From NCBI GenBank assembly GCA_034112105.1, contig JAWUVZ010000136.1, positions 1 to 13,696 of the forward strand: a DNA stretch of 13,696 nt. Direction: 5' to 3'. Shown one piece after another: positions 1 through 7,943 of the stretch; the first letter of the stretch is position 1, and every line of letters starts with the position of its first letter. Below the pieces are notes generated by a model, which was given only the letters and a program-made list of their open reading frames with translations, was not told the origin of the DNA and did no database searches. A program made the position numbers and the translations under genes. The stretch is from Glaciecola sp034112105 (GTDB taxonomy: Bacteria > Pseudomonadota > Gammaproteobacteria > Enterobacterales > Alteromonadaceae).

Positions 1-395
1 ATTGGGGCGGTTTGCTGGCCTTTGAGTAACTTTAGGAAGGATCGTCTCGCTGCTTTCTTGTCTTTACGTTTCTAAACGAGCATATCAATTTCATCGCCAT
101 CCTGCTCGACTGCCCGCCAAAGATAATGCACAGCACCCTTGAGCTTTATAAATAGCTCATCAAGATGCCAGGTATCGCCTAATGGGCCTCGTTTCTTCCT
201 GATTTTACTAGACTACATTTGACCAAATTTTTCACGCCAATTTCTGATAGTTTGGTAACTGACGGTAATGCCTCTTGCTGCCAGCAATTCTCCAATGTCA
301 CGAAAGCTAAGTGTAAATCTATGATAAAGCCACACAGCGTGAGTGATTATTTGGGGTGGATACCGATATCCGGCATAAATATGGGTATTTTTCAT
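1..395 (-). pseudogene. IS6-family DDE transposase, N-terminal part, two premature stops
   Basis: The reading frame starts at the ATG at 395 and shows the typical IS6 opening (YRYPPQIITHAVWLYHRF, then SFRDIGELLAARG and YQTIRNWREKFGQ), which is the helix-turn-helix region. A TAG at 213-215 interrupts it. The same frame then continues with GDTWHLDE (codons about 179-156), which contains the first catalytic Asp of the DDE triad, and HYLWRAVEQDG. A second TAG lies at 72-74 and the frame runs on as KDKKAARRSFLKLLKG to the window edge. There is no frameshift, only nonsense codons, so this is a relic inactivated by point mutation. An ATG at 446 lies outside the inferred inverted repeat and is unlikely to be the true start. 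The remaining catalytic D and E residues are beyond the window. Confidence 0.85.
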
Positions 396-444
396 GCTCA
401 GATTATTACATGCTTCTGAGTCAGCTTGTTTACTTGACAGTACC
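1..444 (-). mobile_element. IS6-family insertion sequence relic, one end present
   Basis: A decayed IS6/IS26-like element whose transposase reads leftward and continues past the window edge. The right-hand boundary is placed at about 444 because the minus strand there begins GGTACTGTCAAGTAAAC, which resembles the GG-xACTGT-type tips of IS6-family terminal repeats, and because coding sequence of an unrelated, truncated plus-strand gene starts right after it. The other end, the matching inverted repeat and any target duplication lie outside the window, so the boundary is an inference. Confidence 0.6.
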
Positions 445-446
445 AT

Positions 447-578
447 TCAGACTTCTATGTTCGGCCTGCAGATGGCGTAACAGTGTTTTACCTTGCGCTG
501 TTAAGACAATCAATGGATATTAACGATTCAGAAGAAATTAACGCCGTTATTAAAATTGCCTTAGGAATAAAACCTTAA
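447..578 (+). pseudogene. 3' end of a gene truncated by the IS6 relic
   Basis: An open frame begins at the inferred IS edge and runs 43 codons to TAA at 576-578. Its C-terminal peptide is well composed: DGVTVFYLALLRQSMDIN, then DSEEINAVIKIALGIKP. It has no start codon or ribosome site of its own, and its stop lies 2 bp from the end of the convergent DUF3667 gene, the layout expected of the end of a real gene. I do not recognise the family. The likely reading is that the insertion sequence, or a deletion starting from it, removed the rest of the gene. It could still be a chance open frame. Confidence 0.4.
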
Positions 579-580
579 AT

Positions 581-1849
581 TTATATTATTATAACGTTTG
601 TTAGCCCCCAAACAAAGGCGATCAAGGCCGTAATACTTAATAGTCCAAAATACGCAATTCCAACAACGGCGTACTTAACTACCGTCACAATATAACCCTG
701 TTTATAAACACGCTTTTGCATGATGAATAAGTAAACAGGAATCCACGCCAAAAAGAAAATGGACACCACATGTAAACCTGTACCTGTCCATTGCCAACTA
801 GCGCTTACCTGGTCTTGCATCATGTCGATAAATTCAAGTAACAATACAGTGATAAACACGAAGCTGTGGCTATGCAATGCTACGGTTAAATGTTCCATAT
901 AGAGCCGCTTAGACAATAAGTACGTTATTTTTAGAAGGCCCGCAAACAAAGGTAATAATAAGAACATTAATTGCGGTAAGGTATTGATTATTTGTTCTAA
1001 CAAAGGACCGGTGTCACCTTCAAGCACCTTAGAAGCTTTCTCTTCTAATTGATTAACAACGTCGTTAAGCATCGCATTTTTTTGTGCCGATAAAATTGGC
1101 AATGAGAATGTGCCATCACTATTACTGCCAATAGACAGTAAATTTACTTTTTCTCCGTTTCTGACTTTGCCTAGTTGTAGGGTCAAATTAGAATAGCGCT
1201 CTTGGTCGCTTGCTAATAAGGGTTTACCTAAGTTGAATTGTTCATGCTCTAAATTAACAAGCTCTACAATAATCGCTTTACCAATTTTATTACCCTCACT
1301 GGCGAGGTCCGTTTTATAGCGTTTATATTTTTCTAAGTCTTGTTCAAGCAATTGCAGTGCTTCTGACTGAAGCTGCTGGTTTTGCACTTCTTTTGTTAGT
1401 AGCAAATCTCTTTTTTGCTCTAATTCACCAATATGAGTAGTGACTTGAGGAATCGTATTTTCGTCAATCCGAATATTAATAATACTCGCGTTTTCACTGA
1501 CCGCGAAAAACTTCAAACTAATGAAAAAGATGATACTAATAAACAAATACAATCTTAAAGGCGGCACATAAAATACTCTTCGCCCGAGTATGTATTCATT
1601 GGTAAGAAAGCCTGGGCGAGTCAACAATGGCCATAGAGTGCGGCTTGCTCTAGAGTCGAAACTAAAAATATCGTCAAGCAAATGTAGCATCACTAACCAG
1701 AAATATTTTATCGTCGACTCTGAATCTTGCCCGCATTGGGCACAATAAGGACCATTCAATTGGGCTTTGCAATTACTACAAACAGACTGCTGGGCTTGTT
1801 CTACTGGCCTTGCAACTAGTTGCTTACCTTCTATTTCCGTGTCCGTCAT
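581..1849 (-). CDS. DUF3667 zinc-ribbon membrane protein
   Basis: A 422-residue inner-membrane protein of unknown function. Residues 24-39 form a zinc ribbon with CSNC and YCAQCGQ (Cys 24, 27, 36 and 39), followed by the conserved DDIFSFDSRASRTLWPLLTR and PGFLTNEYILGRR stretches that define DUF3667. A first membrane segment covers about 99-118. A long, polar, charged and probably coiled-coil region follows (about 135-200), then four more hydrophobic segments between about 290 and 420. The ATG at 1849 directly precedes the zinc ribbon and gives a normal family length, though no strong ribosome site is visible. The gene is transcribed alone and converges on the truncated gene at 447-578. The family assignment is solid; the function is unknown. 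Confidence 0.85.
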   Translation of the reverse strand: MTDTEIEGKQLVARPVEQAQQSVCSNCKAQLNGPYCAQCGQDSESTIKYFWLVMLHLLDDIFSFDSRASRTLWPLLTRPGFLTNEYILGRRVFYVPPLRLYLFISIIFFISLKFFAVSENASIINIRIDENTIPQVTTHIGELEQKRDLLLTKEVQNQQLQSEALQLLEQDLEKYKRYKTDLASEGNKIGKAIIVELVNLEHEQFNLGKPLLASDQERYSNLTLQLGKVRNGEKVNLLSIGSNSDGTFSLPILSAQKNAMLNDVVNQLEEKASKVLEGDTGPLLEQIINTLPQLMFLLLPLFAGLLKITYLLSKRLYMEHLTVALHSHSFVFITVLLLEFIDMMQDQVSASWQWTGTGLHVVSIFFLAWIPVYLFIMQKRVYKQGYIVTVVKYAVVGIAYFGLLSITALIAFVWGLTNVIII

Positions 1850-2017
1850 GATGATGTAAACGCCCGATGCTTTTTTGTTTTAAAAATACTTTTAAATAAA
1901 AATTAAAATATATACACTAATAGGATCGCTACTTTACATCAAGAATAGACCCTAAGCTTGTTCTATACAACAGACCTAATACAAATGCTAAGTGCGCCTG
2001 CAAGCTCGGTTGGTTGA

Positions 2018-2188
2018 AGTTTAGAATTTATACATCCACATCGGTCAATTTCAGGAAATGACTAGTTGGCCTACAAAGTGCAAACGCGCCAAGCTGCAAA
2101 TGAATATGGAGTCAACGAAGCCAATATGTGGGAAAAAGATGGTGAACTCGTTGTCATCAGTAGGCAAACCGTCGGAATATTTGACTGA
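2018..2188 (+). pseudogene. TesB-like acyl-CoA thioesterase C-terminal remnant
   Basis: One frame reads SLEFIHPHRSISGND, a TAG at 2063-2065, then LAYKVQTRQAANEYG, VNEANMWEKDGELVV and ISRQTVGIFD, ending with TGA at 2186-2188. The layout matches the end of TesB-like hot-dog thioesterases: a 'WFHRPF...EWLLY' segment, then 'G-x-LVAS-x-Q' and a short tail. The TAG falls where the family has a conserved Trp, so a TGG-to-TAG change is likely. A further stop (2015-2017) and the lack of upstream homology show that the 5' part is lost. Recognition is from remembered family patterns over only about 56 residues, so the family call is moderate. The presence of a decayed coding end is better supported. Confidence 0.5.
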
Positions 2189-2199
2189 ATACTGTTTAC

Positions 2200-3045
2200 T
2201 CAGGCTATTTGAAATGAATCAGGGTTGAATAGATGAATAATTTGTTCAACTTGATAATTAGTATTATCTAATGCTTCCTCGATATCATCAGTGTTGAGCT
2301 CCAAAGACTCGTAAAGATACGATGGTAGATGCGTTTCAAAATTATAATGATGTGAGAACGTATTAATAATAGAAAGCTCATAAGCTAGCTGCATAATACG
2401 AACGTCAAGAGATTCAGCCGCTGTATAATTGTGATGTTGCATGGCAACTGTGGATACAATTGAATCAGGCAGCATCCACTGTTGCCCTAATGCCGCTGAA
2501 ACTTCAGCATAAGTAAAACCAAGCACATTGTATTGACATTCTTTAGGGGTAAGTTCCTTATCAAAACGCGTACAATCTTTGGCTATGTCCGGGGTCAGCT
2601 TTAAAACCACTAATTCACCAATGTTATGCAGTAGACCATTTACAAATAATCTGTCTGCATCTTTATTGCCTTTTAATAGACCCAAGTGTCTGGCTAGAAT
2701 AGCGCAGCTCACGCTTTGCTCCCAAAATTTATCTAAATCGACAAATTGACTTTCCTCGTTACTAAACGCATTAGACAGCCCAAATACCAATGCATAATCA
2801 TAAACCGCAGATGTCCCAATGACTTGGATCGCTCTAGTTAATTTATCGATTTTTCGTGGAAAGCGAAAAATTGCACTATTAGCAATTTTAAGAATATGAG
2901 CAGCTAACCCGGGGTCCGTTTGCACAACTGCTGATATGCTATTTGCGTCAGAGCGATCATCGTCTATTAACCTTTTAACTCTGACGGCCGTTTTTGGCAC
3001 CGCGAACAGTTCCGAGACATTTTTTGCATATTCAATTGCGTTCAT
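2200..3045 (-). CDS. HDOD-domain signalling protein
   Basis: A 281-residue cytoplasmic protein made almost entirely of an HDOD domain (about residues 13-215). Diagnostic stretches are VQTDPGLAAHILKIANSAIF, the FRFPRKIDKLTRAIQVIG segment, VYDYALVFGL and LLHNIGELVVLK (138-149). The HD position reads His-Asn, as is usual for HDOD proteins, which are HD-like but normally lack the catalytic metal site and act as signalling or regulatory adaptors, often near c-di-GMP proteins. The ATG at 3045 has a good ribosome site (AAGGG, about 6 nt upstream). A diguanylate cyclase lies divergently across a 499-bp gap. A functional link is possible but rests only on position. The specific partner is unknown. Confidence 0.88.
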   Translation of the reverse strand: MNAIEYAKNVSELFAVPKTAVRVKRLIDDDRSDANSISAVVQTDPGLAAHILKIANSAIFRFPRKIDKLTRAIQVIGTSAVYDYALVFGLSNAFSNEESQFVDLDKFWEQSVSCAILARHLGLLKGNKDADRLFVNGLLHNIGELVVLKLTPDIAKDCTRFDKELTPKECQYNVLGFTYAEVSAALGQQWMLPDSIVSTVAMQHHNYTAAESLDVRIMQLAYELSIINTFSHHYNFETHLPSYLYESLELNTDDIEEALDNTNYQVEQIIHLFNPDSFQIA

Positions 3046-3198
3046 AATTTCCCTTTACACAGTTTAAATTCTTCTGCGCGTATTAATATAAATCAGCGTA
3101 AATACTATCGCACAAACTTTTACAAAAATATGTTCGCCCGCTACGCTATAATATTATTTACACTAATCTGCTTCTTACTTCAATGACTATCCATCGTA

Positions 3199-3257
3199 TT
3201 GCACAAAAATTGGAGGTTAATTAGGTAGTATCGATCATTGTAATAACCTCGGTGCAA
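3199..3257. repeat. Compound inverted repeat, possible structured RNA or operator
   Basis: Two nested pairs of arms are visible: TTGCAC (3199-3204) with GTGCAA (3252-3257), and inside them GAGGTTA (3213-3219) with TAACCTC (3244-3250). The 5' side has an 8-nt bulge against 1 nt on the 3' side, and the 24-nt loop contains an ATCGAT palindrome. No T-run follows, so it is not a standard terminator. It lies about 290 bp before the diguanylate cyclase start. The nesting argues against pure chance, but AT-rich DNA yields such pairs often. Confidence 0.35.
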
Positions 3258-3328
3258 CTTCTAATTGTAATTATATTCCCTTGCGTTTGGCTTTAATTTT
3301 GTAAATATAAATTAGAAGAATCAAAAGA

Positions 3329-3357
3329 TTTAAAGTTTACAACGTATATACTTTAAA
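3329..3357. repeat. 8-bp inverted repeat upstream of diguanylate cyclase gene
   Basis: TTTAAAGT (3329-3336) and ACTTTAAA (3350-3357) form a perfect inverted repeat with a 13-nt spacer. It could be a regulator site about 190 bp upstream of the start at 3545. It is AT-rich and may be accidental. Confidence 0.25.
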
Positions 3358-3544
3358 ACTTTCGTGTGTTTTTGACACTTTTGTCGTGCGTTTAAAGATG
3401 CCAAAGTATAAAATATTGCTAACACGCTGAATTATATAGTGATATCATAGCACCGCGTACACTTATATTGATAGGCACAAAAGCCAGAATATAAATGCTC
3501 GAAAAGGTATTTAACAATGCAACTAGTTAAAAATAAGAAGTATT

Positions 3545-4795
3545 ATGTCTGCAAATAAAACTGCTCTTCCGATCGTCTTTGTAGCCATTCTGTCTGTTCC
3601 ATTAATGATTTTCAGTATCAATAATGCGGCGCTATATCTATCGTTTCCAGCCGAGGGGCTTGTTCCTTATGTGTCCATCACGCTGATGTTCATCATAATA
3701 TTGAATTTGGCTATGCGACAAGCATTAACGATGTATGTAGCTAGCATAATAGGGCTTATCACCACCTTACACTTTTATATTATCCCGGGTTTAGAAGGTG
3801 CAGGTTACGACGCACAAGGTCCTACTGATACTAAACACCTTTTGTTGTCTTTCATTACTTTATTACCTGTCTTTGGTATCATTAAAATTCCGGCTCACAA
3901 AATACTGAAAAGCGTCATTTATCTGTTTGGTAGCTTGGTAACTTGGGGTTTTGTTAGTTTTGTTATAGCAAAATTAGACACGCCTTTGTTAAATATTACA
4001 GAACATGTGCTCAGTAGTATTGGAATGCAATCGCCCTTTGAAAACTTCTGGTTCTCGCCACTGCAGCTGCTATTAATTAGTATCAGTACAATAACGTTAT
4101 TTATTTTATTTATTAAGTCAGTCCATCATATCTATTTACTCGCTATTTCCTCTCTAGCGGCTTTAGCTATTGTTTATATATCTTCATTAAGTATTGTTGC
4201 GTTCGCTATTCTAAGTAGTGTTCTTTGTCTAGTATCCGCTATCGTTAGTAGTCGAAACATGGCGTTCAATGATGAGTTAACAGGTATCCCAGGACGACGT
4301 TCACTGGCGCGATACGCAGATGAACTATCAAATCAATTTGTGGTTGTAATGATAGATATCGATTTCTTCAAAAAATTCAATGATAAATATGGACATGATG
4401 CAGGTGATGACGTGATTAAAGTGGTCGCCAGTAAAATAGCAAAAGTTGGAAATAGGGCCCGAGCTTTTCGATACGGAGGAGAAGAATTCACCCTAATATT
4501 CGATGGTGATCTGATTGACGATGTACGAGAAACAGTCGAAGATTTGCGCGTACAGATAGAATCATATCCTATGACGATTCGTACTAATACTAGACTTAAC
4601 AAATCAGCATCTGAGTCAAAAAATAGAAGACACTCACCAGTGAAAGAGGACATTGTAAAAATCACCTGTAGTTTTGGTATTGCAGAGAGCTTACTTGGTA
4701 GTAAAGATTTTAAATCCACTATTAAACGAGCCGACTCCGCATTGTACAAGGCAAAAAAAGGTGGACGTAACTGTGTTAGAACAGTCGAATCATAA
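3545..4795 (+). CDS. Membrane-anchored diguanylate cyclase (GGEEF)
   Basis: A 416-residue protein that should make cyclic di-GMP from two GTP. Residues 1-235 hold about six to eight hydrophobic segments with no recognised sensor domain. The C-terminal GGDEF domain starts with DELTGIPGRRSL (243-254), has MIDIDFFKKFNDKYGHDAGD (269-288) with the metal-binding Asp and the substrate Asn, and a catalytic RYGGEEF (309-315). The inhibitory I-site expected nine residues before GGEEF (RxxD) reads GNRA (302-305), so product feedback through that site is probably absent. A polar insert at about 345-370 precedes the conserved SFGIAE segment. AAGAAG lies just upstream of the ATG. Its 3' end overlaps the next gene's start by 23 bp, so the two are co-transcribed. 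Confidence 0.92.
   Translation: MSANKTALPIVFVAILSVPLMIFSINNAALYLSFPAEGLVPYVSITLMFIIILNLAMRQALTMYVASIIGLITTLHFYIIPGLEGAGYDAQGPTDTKHLLLSFITLLPVFGIIKIPAHKILKSVIYLFGSLVTWGFVSFVIAKLDTPLLNITEHVLSSIGMQSPFENFWFSPLQLLLISISTITLFILFIKSVHHIYLLAISSLAALAIVYISSLSIVAFAILSSVLCLVSAIVSSRNMAFNDELTGIPGRRSLARYADELSNQFVVVMIDIDFFKKFNDKYGHDAGDDVIKVVASKIAKVGNRARAFRYGGEEFTLIFDGDLIDDVRETVEDLRVQIESYPMTIRTNTRLNKSASESKNRRHSPVKEDIVKITCSFGIAESLLGSKDFKSTIKRADSALYKAKKGGRNCVRTVES
4759..4764 (+). promoter_or_regulatory. Ribosome binding site inside the cyclase gene, for the GTG start at 4773
   Basis: AGGTGG sits 8 nt before GTG 4773 and follows an A-rich run within the last codons of the diguanylate cyclase. It decides the start of the glycosyltransferase, because no suitable ATG exists until well inside the conserved domain. 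Confidence 0.5.
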
Positions 4796-6119
4796 AGTTC
4801 TATTTGTTGGTTTAGTATGGCCCGAGCCAACCTCTACTGCAGCTGGACAGAATATCCTCAGCTATATAGATTTATTCATTGCCAATGGCTACGAAGTCAC
4901 TTTTGCTTGCGCCGCTGACAAGTCAGTGCATTCAGCCCCCTTATCCTGTATGGGTGTAAAAGAGCAGCCAATTACCTTAAATAACAGCAGTTTTGATACT
5001 TTTGTAAAACAATATGCACCAGATATTACTATTTTTGACCGCTTTATTAGTGAAGAACAATTTGGATGGCGCGTTTCTTCGGCTGCACCATGGTGCATGA
5101 AAATACTAGATTGTGAAGACCTACATTTTTTGCGTGATGCTAGACACCAAGCATATAAAGATACGACTAAAAACAACCTTAATGCACTTACACCAGAACA
5201 AACTAACGCCTATTTATATAGTGACCTTTGTAAGAGAGAATTAGCATCAATTTTACGTTGTGATCTCAGTATTTTACTCTCTAATTATGAATACCAATTG
5301 CTCACAAAAGTCTTTGGTATACCGAAGACTCTGCTCCATTACTGTCCTTTTTTATTCCCTGAACAAGCCATAAAACCGGCTAAAAACTATGAACAGCGAA
5401 TTGATTTTATCAGTATCGGTAGCTTCAGGCATGCGCCAAACTGGGACGCTGTACTCACCCTAAAACAAAAAATTTGGCCTGCAATACATCAAGCTCTACC
5501 GTCCGCATTCTGCCATGTTTACGGGTCTTACTTAACACCGAAAGCAAAGCAACTTGAAAACAAACAACAGGGTTTCTTGGTGCATGGTTACGCAAAAGAC
5601 GCACAAGAGGTTATTGGTAACGCCAGAGTTTTACTGGCACCGTTAAATTTTGGTGCTGGTATTAAAGGAAAGTTAGTAGATGCGATGCAGTGCAAAACAC
5701 CATCAGTTACCACAGAACTTGGGGCAGAAGGATTACTCCCTTCTCTTGAGGACGACAATAAGCTTGACGAAGATAATAAATCGTCGGAGCAAAATATTTT
5801 ATGGCCGGGTGCTATTCAAAACATCCAATCATCAACCGACTCTTTTATACAATCGTGCATCACACTATATGCAGATGAGAACATATGGAGCCTGGCCAGT
5901 AATCGCAGCAAACCGCTATTTTCATCAATATTCAACTATAAGAAACAATCCAAGCAGTTAACGCAGTGTATTCAGCAAATTAGTGCAAATTTAACAAAAC
6001 ATCGTCAACAGCACTTTTTAGGACAGGTAATACAACATCATACAATCAATAGCACGAAATACATGAGCCAGTGGATTGAAGCTAAAACGCGGTTAAAACA
6101 AAATCAACACTCAGCTTGA
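4773..6119 (+). CDS. GT-B glycosyltransferase, family-4-like
   Basis: A predicted 448-residue cytoplasmic glycosyltransferase. From the GTG at 4773 it begins MLEQSNHKVLFVGLVWPEP, the first strand and nucleotide-sugar loop of a GT-B fold, followed by the N-terminal Rossmann half with ILDCEDLHFLRDAR at about 110-123. The donor half starts at about residue 212 with FISIGSFRHAPNWDAV and contains the conserved LLAPLNFGAGIKGKLVDAM (287-305) typical of GT4-like enzymes. An acidic insert (about 322-337) and a helical tail follow. Donor and acceptor are unknown. The start overlaps the upstream cyclase by 23 bp, suggesting translational coupling. The stop is 3 bp from the convergent desulfurase gene, leaving no room for a terminator. 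Confidence 0.85.
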   Translation: MLEQSNHKVLFVGLVWPEPTSTAAGQNILSYIDLFIANGYEVTFACAADKSVHSAPLSCMGVKEQPITLNNSSFDTFVKQYAPDITIFDRFISEEQFGWRVSSAAPWCMKILDCEDLHFLRDARHQAYKDTTKNNLNALTPEQTNAYLYSDLCKRELASILRCDLSILLSNYEYQLLTKVFGIPKTLLHYCPFLFPEQAIKPAKNYEQRIDFISIGSFRHAPNWDAVLTLKQKIWPAIHQALPSAFCHVYGSYLTPKAKQLENKQQGFLVHGYAKDAQEVIGNARVLLAPLNFGAGIKGKLVDAMQCKTPSVTTELGAEGLLPSLEDDNKLDEDNKSSEQNILWPGAIQNIQSSTDSFIQSCITLYADENIWSLASNRSKPLFSSIFNYKKQSKQLTQCIQQISANLTKHRQQHFLGQVIQHHTINSTKYMSQWIEAKTRLKQNQHSA

Positions 6120-6122
6120 GCA

Positions 6123-7931
6123 TCAGATTTTATTATGTATTGCTAACTTGGCTTTTATCGCTGTGATCGCATTTTGAATCCCGTCTTGTCTGCCGACACT
6201 AAAAAAAGGGGTTAGATTTAACTCTGTCAGGTATCCAAAATAATCGAAACAGGCAGCAGCTGAAGTGTGTTTTGGGCCACTGCGATTGTTGGTCAAGGGG
6301 ATATTTAAATGCCTTACTTTCTCTAAGAGAAGGGCGAGAATGCCTCTAATGATTTTACTTTGGGAGTACGCACACAGTTGGTCATTATAGTATGCAATCC
6401 ATAAATTAGACTCACACCCAAATACTGCATTTTCATGCAAGCGCATTTCAACAGGCAGTGAATTAAGGTCTTTACTTGCCAATAGTAACTGACGATATTG
6501 ATTATCCCACCCTTTCGCTTGTTTTATATTAAATGAAATCGGCAATGCCTCACTAACCTTACCAACAGTGCTGTTGTCATTGACATGGTTAATTGAGTTA
6601 GCATTATTTTTTTTGTCGGTGAGTGGGTTAATATTTTGTTGTTTTGACTTCAGTATCAATTGAGAATAAGCACTCTCGTCTAACTCCGCTAGGGCGTTGT
6701 CTAAGGCGCACAAAAAGTACTGAATATCCTGCTCAGTGGTGTAACAACCTATCGAGACTCGCATGGTGCCAGTAATATTTAAAACATTCATCAATGGCAT
6801 TGCGCAATGATGTCCTACTCTGACCGCTATATTTTTTTGATATATTAATGTGGCCACATCATGTAAGTGATGATTGTTAAAAACAAACGAATGCAACGCA
6901 ATTGAGCAGCCCAGTATTTCTTGACCTGCATTTTGATTACGCTGGTTAGCTTGGGATGGGTTGCATGCCAAAACATTCCCTAGTAAGCGTATGTCATCTC
7001 GTTTTTCTAAACCCTCTCTAAGCAACCTAAACAATAATATTTCATGTTGTTGAATACTCGCCATATTTGACTTCAAAAATGTAGCGGCTGCGCCTAAACC
7101 AATAACTCCTGAAACATTAGGTGTTCCACCTTCAAACTTTAATGGCGAAGCTTGATACTCGGCTTCAGTAAATGAAACGCGTGTTATCATTTCGCCCCCC
7201 AATCGCAGTGGTAACAATTCATTTAATAAACTACTTTTTCCATACATTACACCGACACCGGTCGGGGCATACATTTTGTGTCCACTAAACACATAAAAAT
7301 CACAGTCAATTGCGGTAACATCGACAGGCATATGGGCGATAGCTTGGGTTCCATCAATGATAGTCAATATGTTTTGCTGATTTGCTAAACGACAAACCTC
7401 TTTTACCGGATAAATATTACCTAGTGCATTCGAAACATGAGCCATTGCTAAAATAGCAACATCTGAGTTCAGTTGTTTCACAAATGCGGCATATTCAAGT
7501 TGAGTAAATTGGCCCTGTTCTGAAATATTGACTACTTCAATACTCAGACCAAGCCTTGCCGACAATCGCTGCCAAGGTAAAATATTGGCATGATGCTCAC
7601 TGGCCAATATCAATATTTTATGGCCAGCTATCATATGCTGTTGCAGTCCTGATGCAATTGTATTAATAGACTCTGTAGCACCGCTATTGAACACAATTTG
7701 TTCGTTAGAGGAACTATTAATAAGTTGAGCGGTTAAATCGCGCGCTTGCTCATAGAGCAAGGTCGCATCATTCGCAATTGCATAAGCACTGCGATGAACC
7801 GTAGCGCTCGACAAACAATGATAGTCATTTACTGCTTGAATTACCGATTGATGTTTCTGTGTAGTTGCAGCACTATCCAAATAGACCTGTTCAGGTTTGT
7901 TTGTAAAAAATGGAAATTGATTTTTGAACAC
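6123..7931 (-). CDS. Cysteine desulfurase fused to SufE (CsdA-CsdE-type fusion)
   Basis: A 602-residue fusion of a group II cysteine desulfurase and its sulfur acceptor. The desulfurase part (about 1-425) shows VYLDSAATTQK, SGATESIN, SEHHAN, the PLP-binding Lys in FSGHKMYAPTG (Lys 219) and the active Cys in RVGHHCAMPLM (Cys 376). TVHRSAYA resembles CsdA more than SufS. A polar, Asn-rich linker (about 426-465) leads to a SufE domain (about 467-600) with FNIKQAKGWDNQYRQL, the acceptor Cys in VFGCESNLWIAY (Cys 506) and IIRGILALLLEK. The product should move cysteine sulfur as persulfide within one chain, for Fe-S cluster or other sulfur pathways. The GTG at 7931 is preferred because GGAAGGG lies 5 nt upstream; a GTG at 7991 would add 20 residues without a good ribosome site. 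No suf, isc or csdL-type gene adjoins it. Confidence 0.9.
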   Translation of the reverse strand: MFKNQFPFFTNKPEQVYLDSAATTQKHQSVIQAVNDYHCLSSATVHRSAYAIANDATLLYEQARDLTAQLINSSSNEQIVFNSGATESINTIASGLQQHMIAGHKILILASEHHANILPWQRLSARLGLSIEVVNISEQGQFTQLEYAAFVKQLNSDVAILAMAHVSNALGNIYPVKEVCRLANQQNILTIIDGTQAIAHMPVDVTAIDCDFYVFSGHKMYAPTGVGVMYGKSSLLNELLPLRLGGEMITRVSFTEAEYQASPLKFEGGTPNVSGVIGLGAAATFLKSNMASIQQHEILLFRLLREGLEKRDDIRLLGNVLACNPSQANQRNQNAGQEILGCSIALHSFVFNNHHLHDVATLIYQKNIAVRVGHHCAMPLMNVLNITGTMRVSIGCYTTEQDIQYFLCALDNALAELDESAYSQLILKSKQQNINPLTDKKNNANSINHVNDNSTVGKVSEALPISFNIKQAKGWDNQYRQLLLASKDLNSLPVEMRLHENAVFGCESNLWIAYYNDQLCAYSQSKIIRGILALLLEKVRHLNIPLTNNRSGPKHTSAAACFDYFGYLTELNLTPFFSVGRQDGIQNAITAIKAKLAIHNKI

Positions 7932-7936
7932 GTAAA

Positions 7937-7943
7937 CCCTTCC
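7937..7943 (-). promoter_or_regulatory. Ribosome binding site setting the desulfurase start
   Basis: On the minus strand GGAAGGG stands 5 nt before GTG 7931. It is the strongest Shine-Dalgarno match near either candidate start and gives an N-terminus (MFKNQFPFF...) aligned with other CsdA proteins. Confidence 0.6.

Larger units (their letters stand above)
3046..3544. other. 499-bp divergent intergenic region with inverted repeats
   Basis: This gap separates the divergent HDOD and diguanylate cyclase genes. It is strongly AT-rich and holds no credible coding frame; the longest candidate is a 13-codon ATG frame at 3184. Two inverted repeats stand out and are listed separately (3199-3257 and 3329-3357). 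A TATAAT hexamer at 3147-3152 and a TTGACA at 3372-3377 occur, but neither has a partner at proper spacing, so I do not call promoters. The length is unusual for this compact window and suggests regulation of one or both genes. Confidence 0.6.

Noticed and set aside
3372..3412. TTGACA (3372-3377) with TATAAA (3407-3412) as a promoter for the cyclase
   Set aside because: The spacing is 29 bp, far from the usual 16-18, and no suitable -10 lies at proper distance.
4333..4830. 165-codon minus-strand frame over the cyclase/glycosyltransferase junction
   Set aside because: It is opposite the GGDEF domain coding sequence, whose motifs are clear; a shadow frame.
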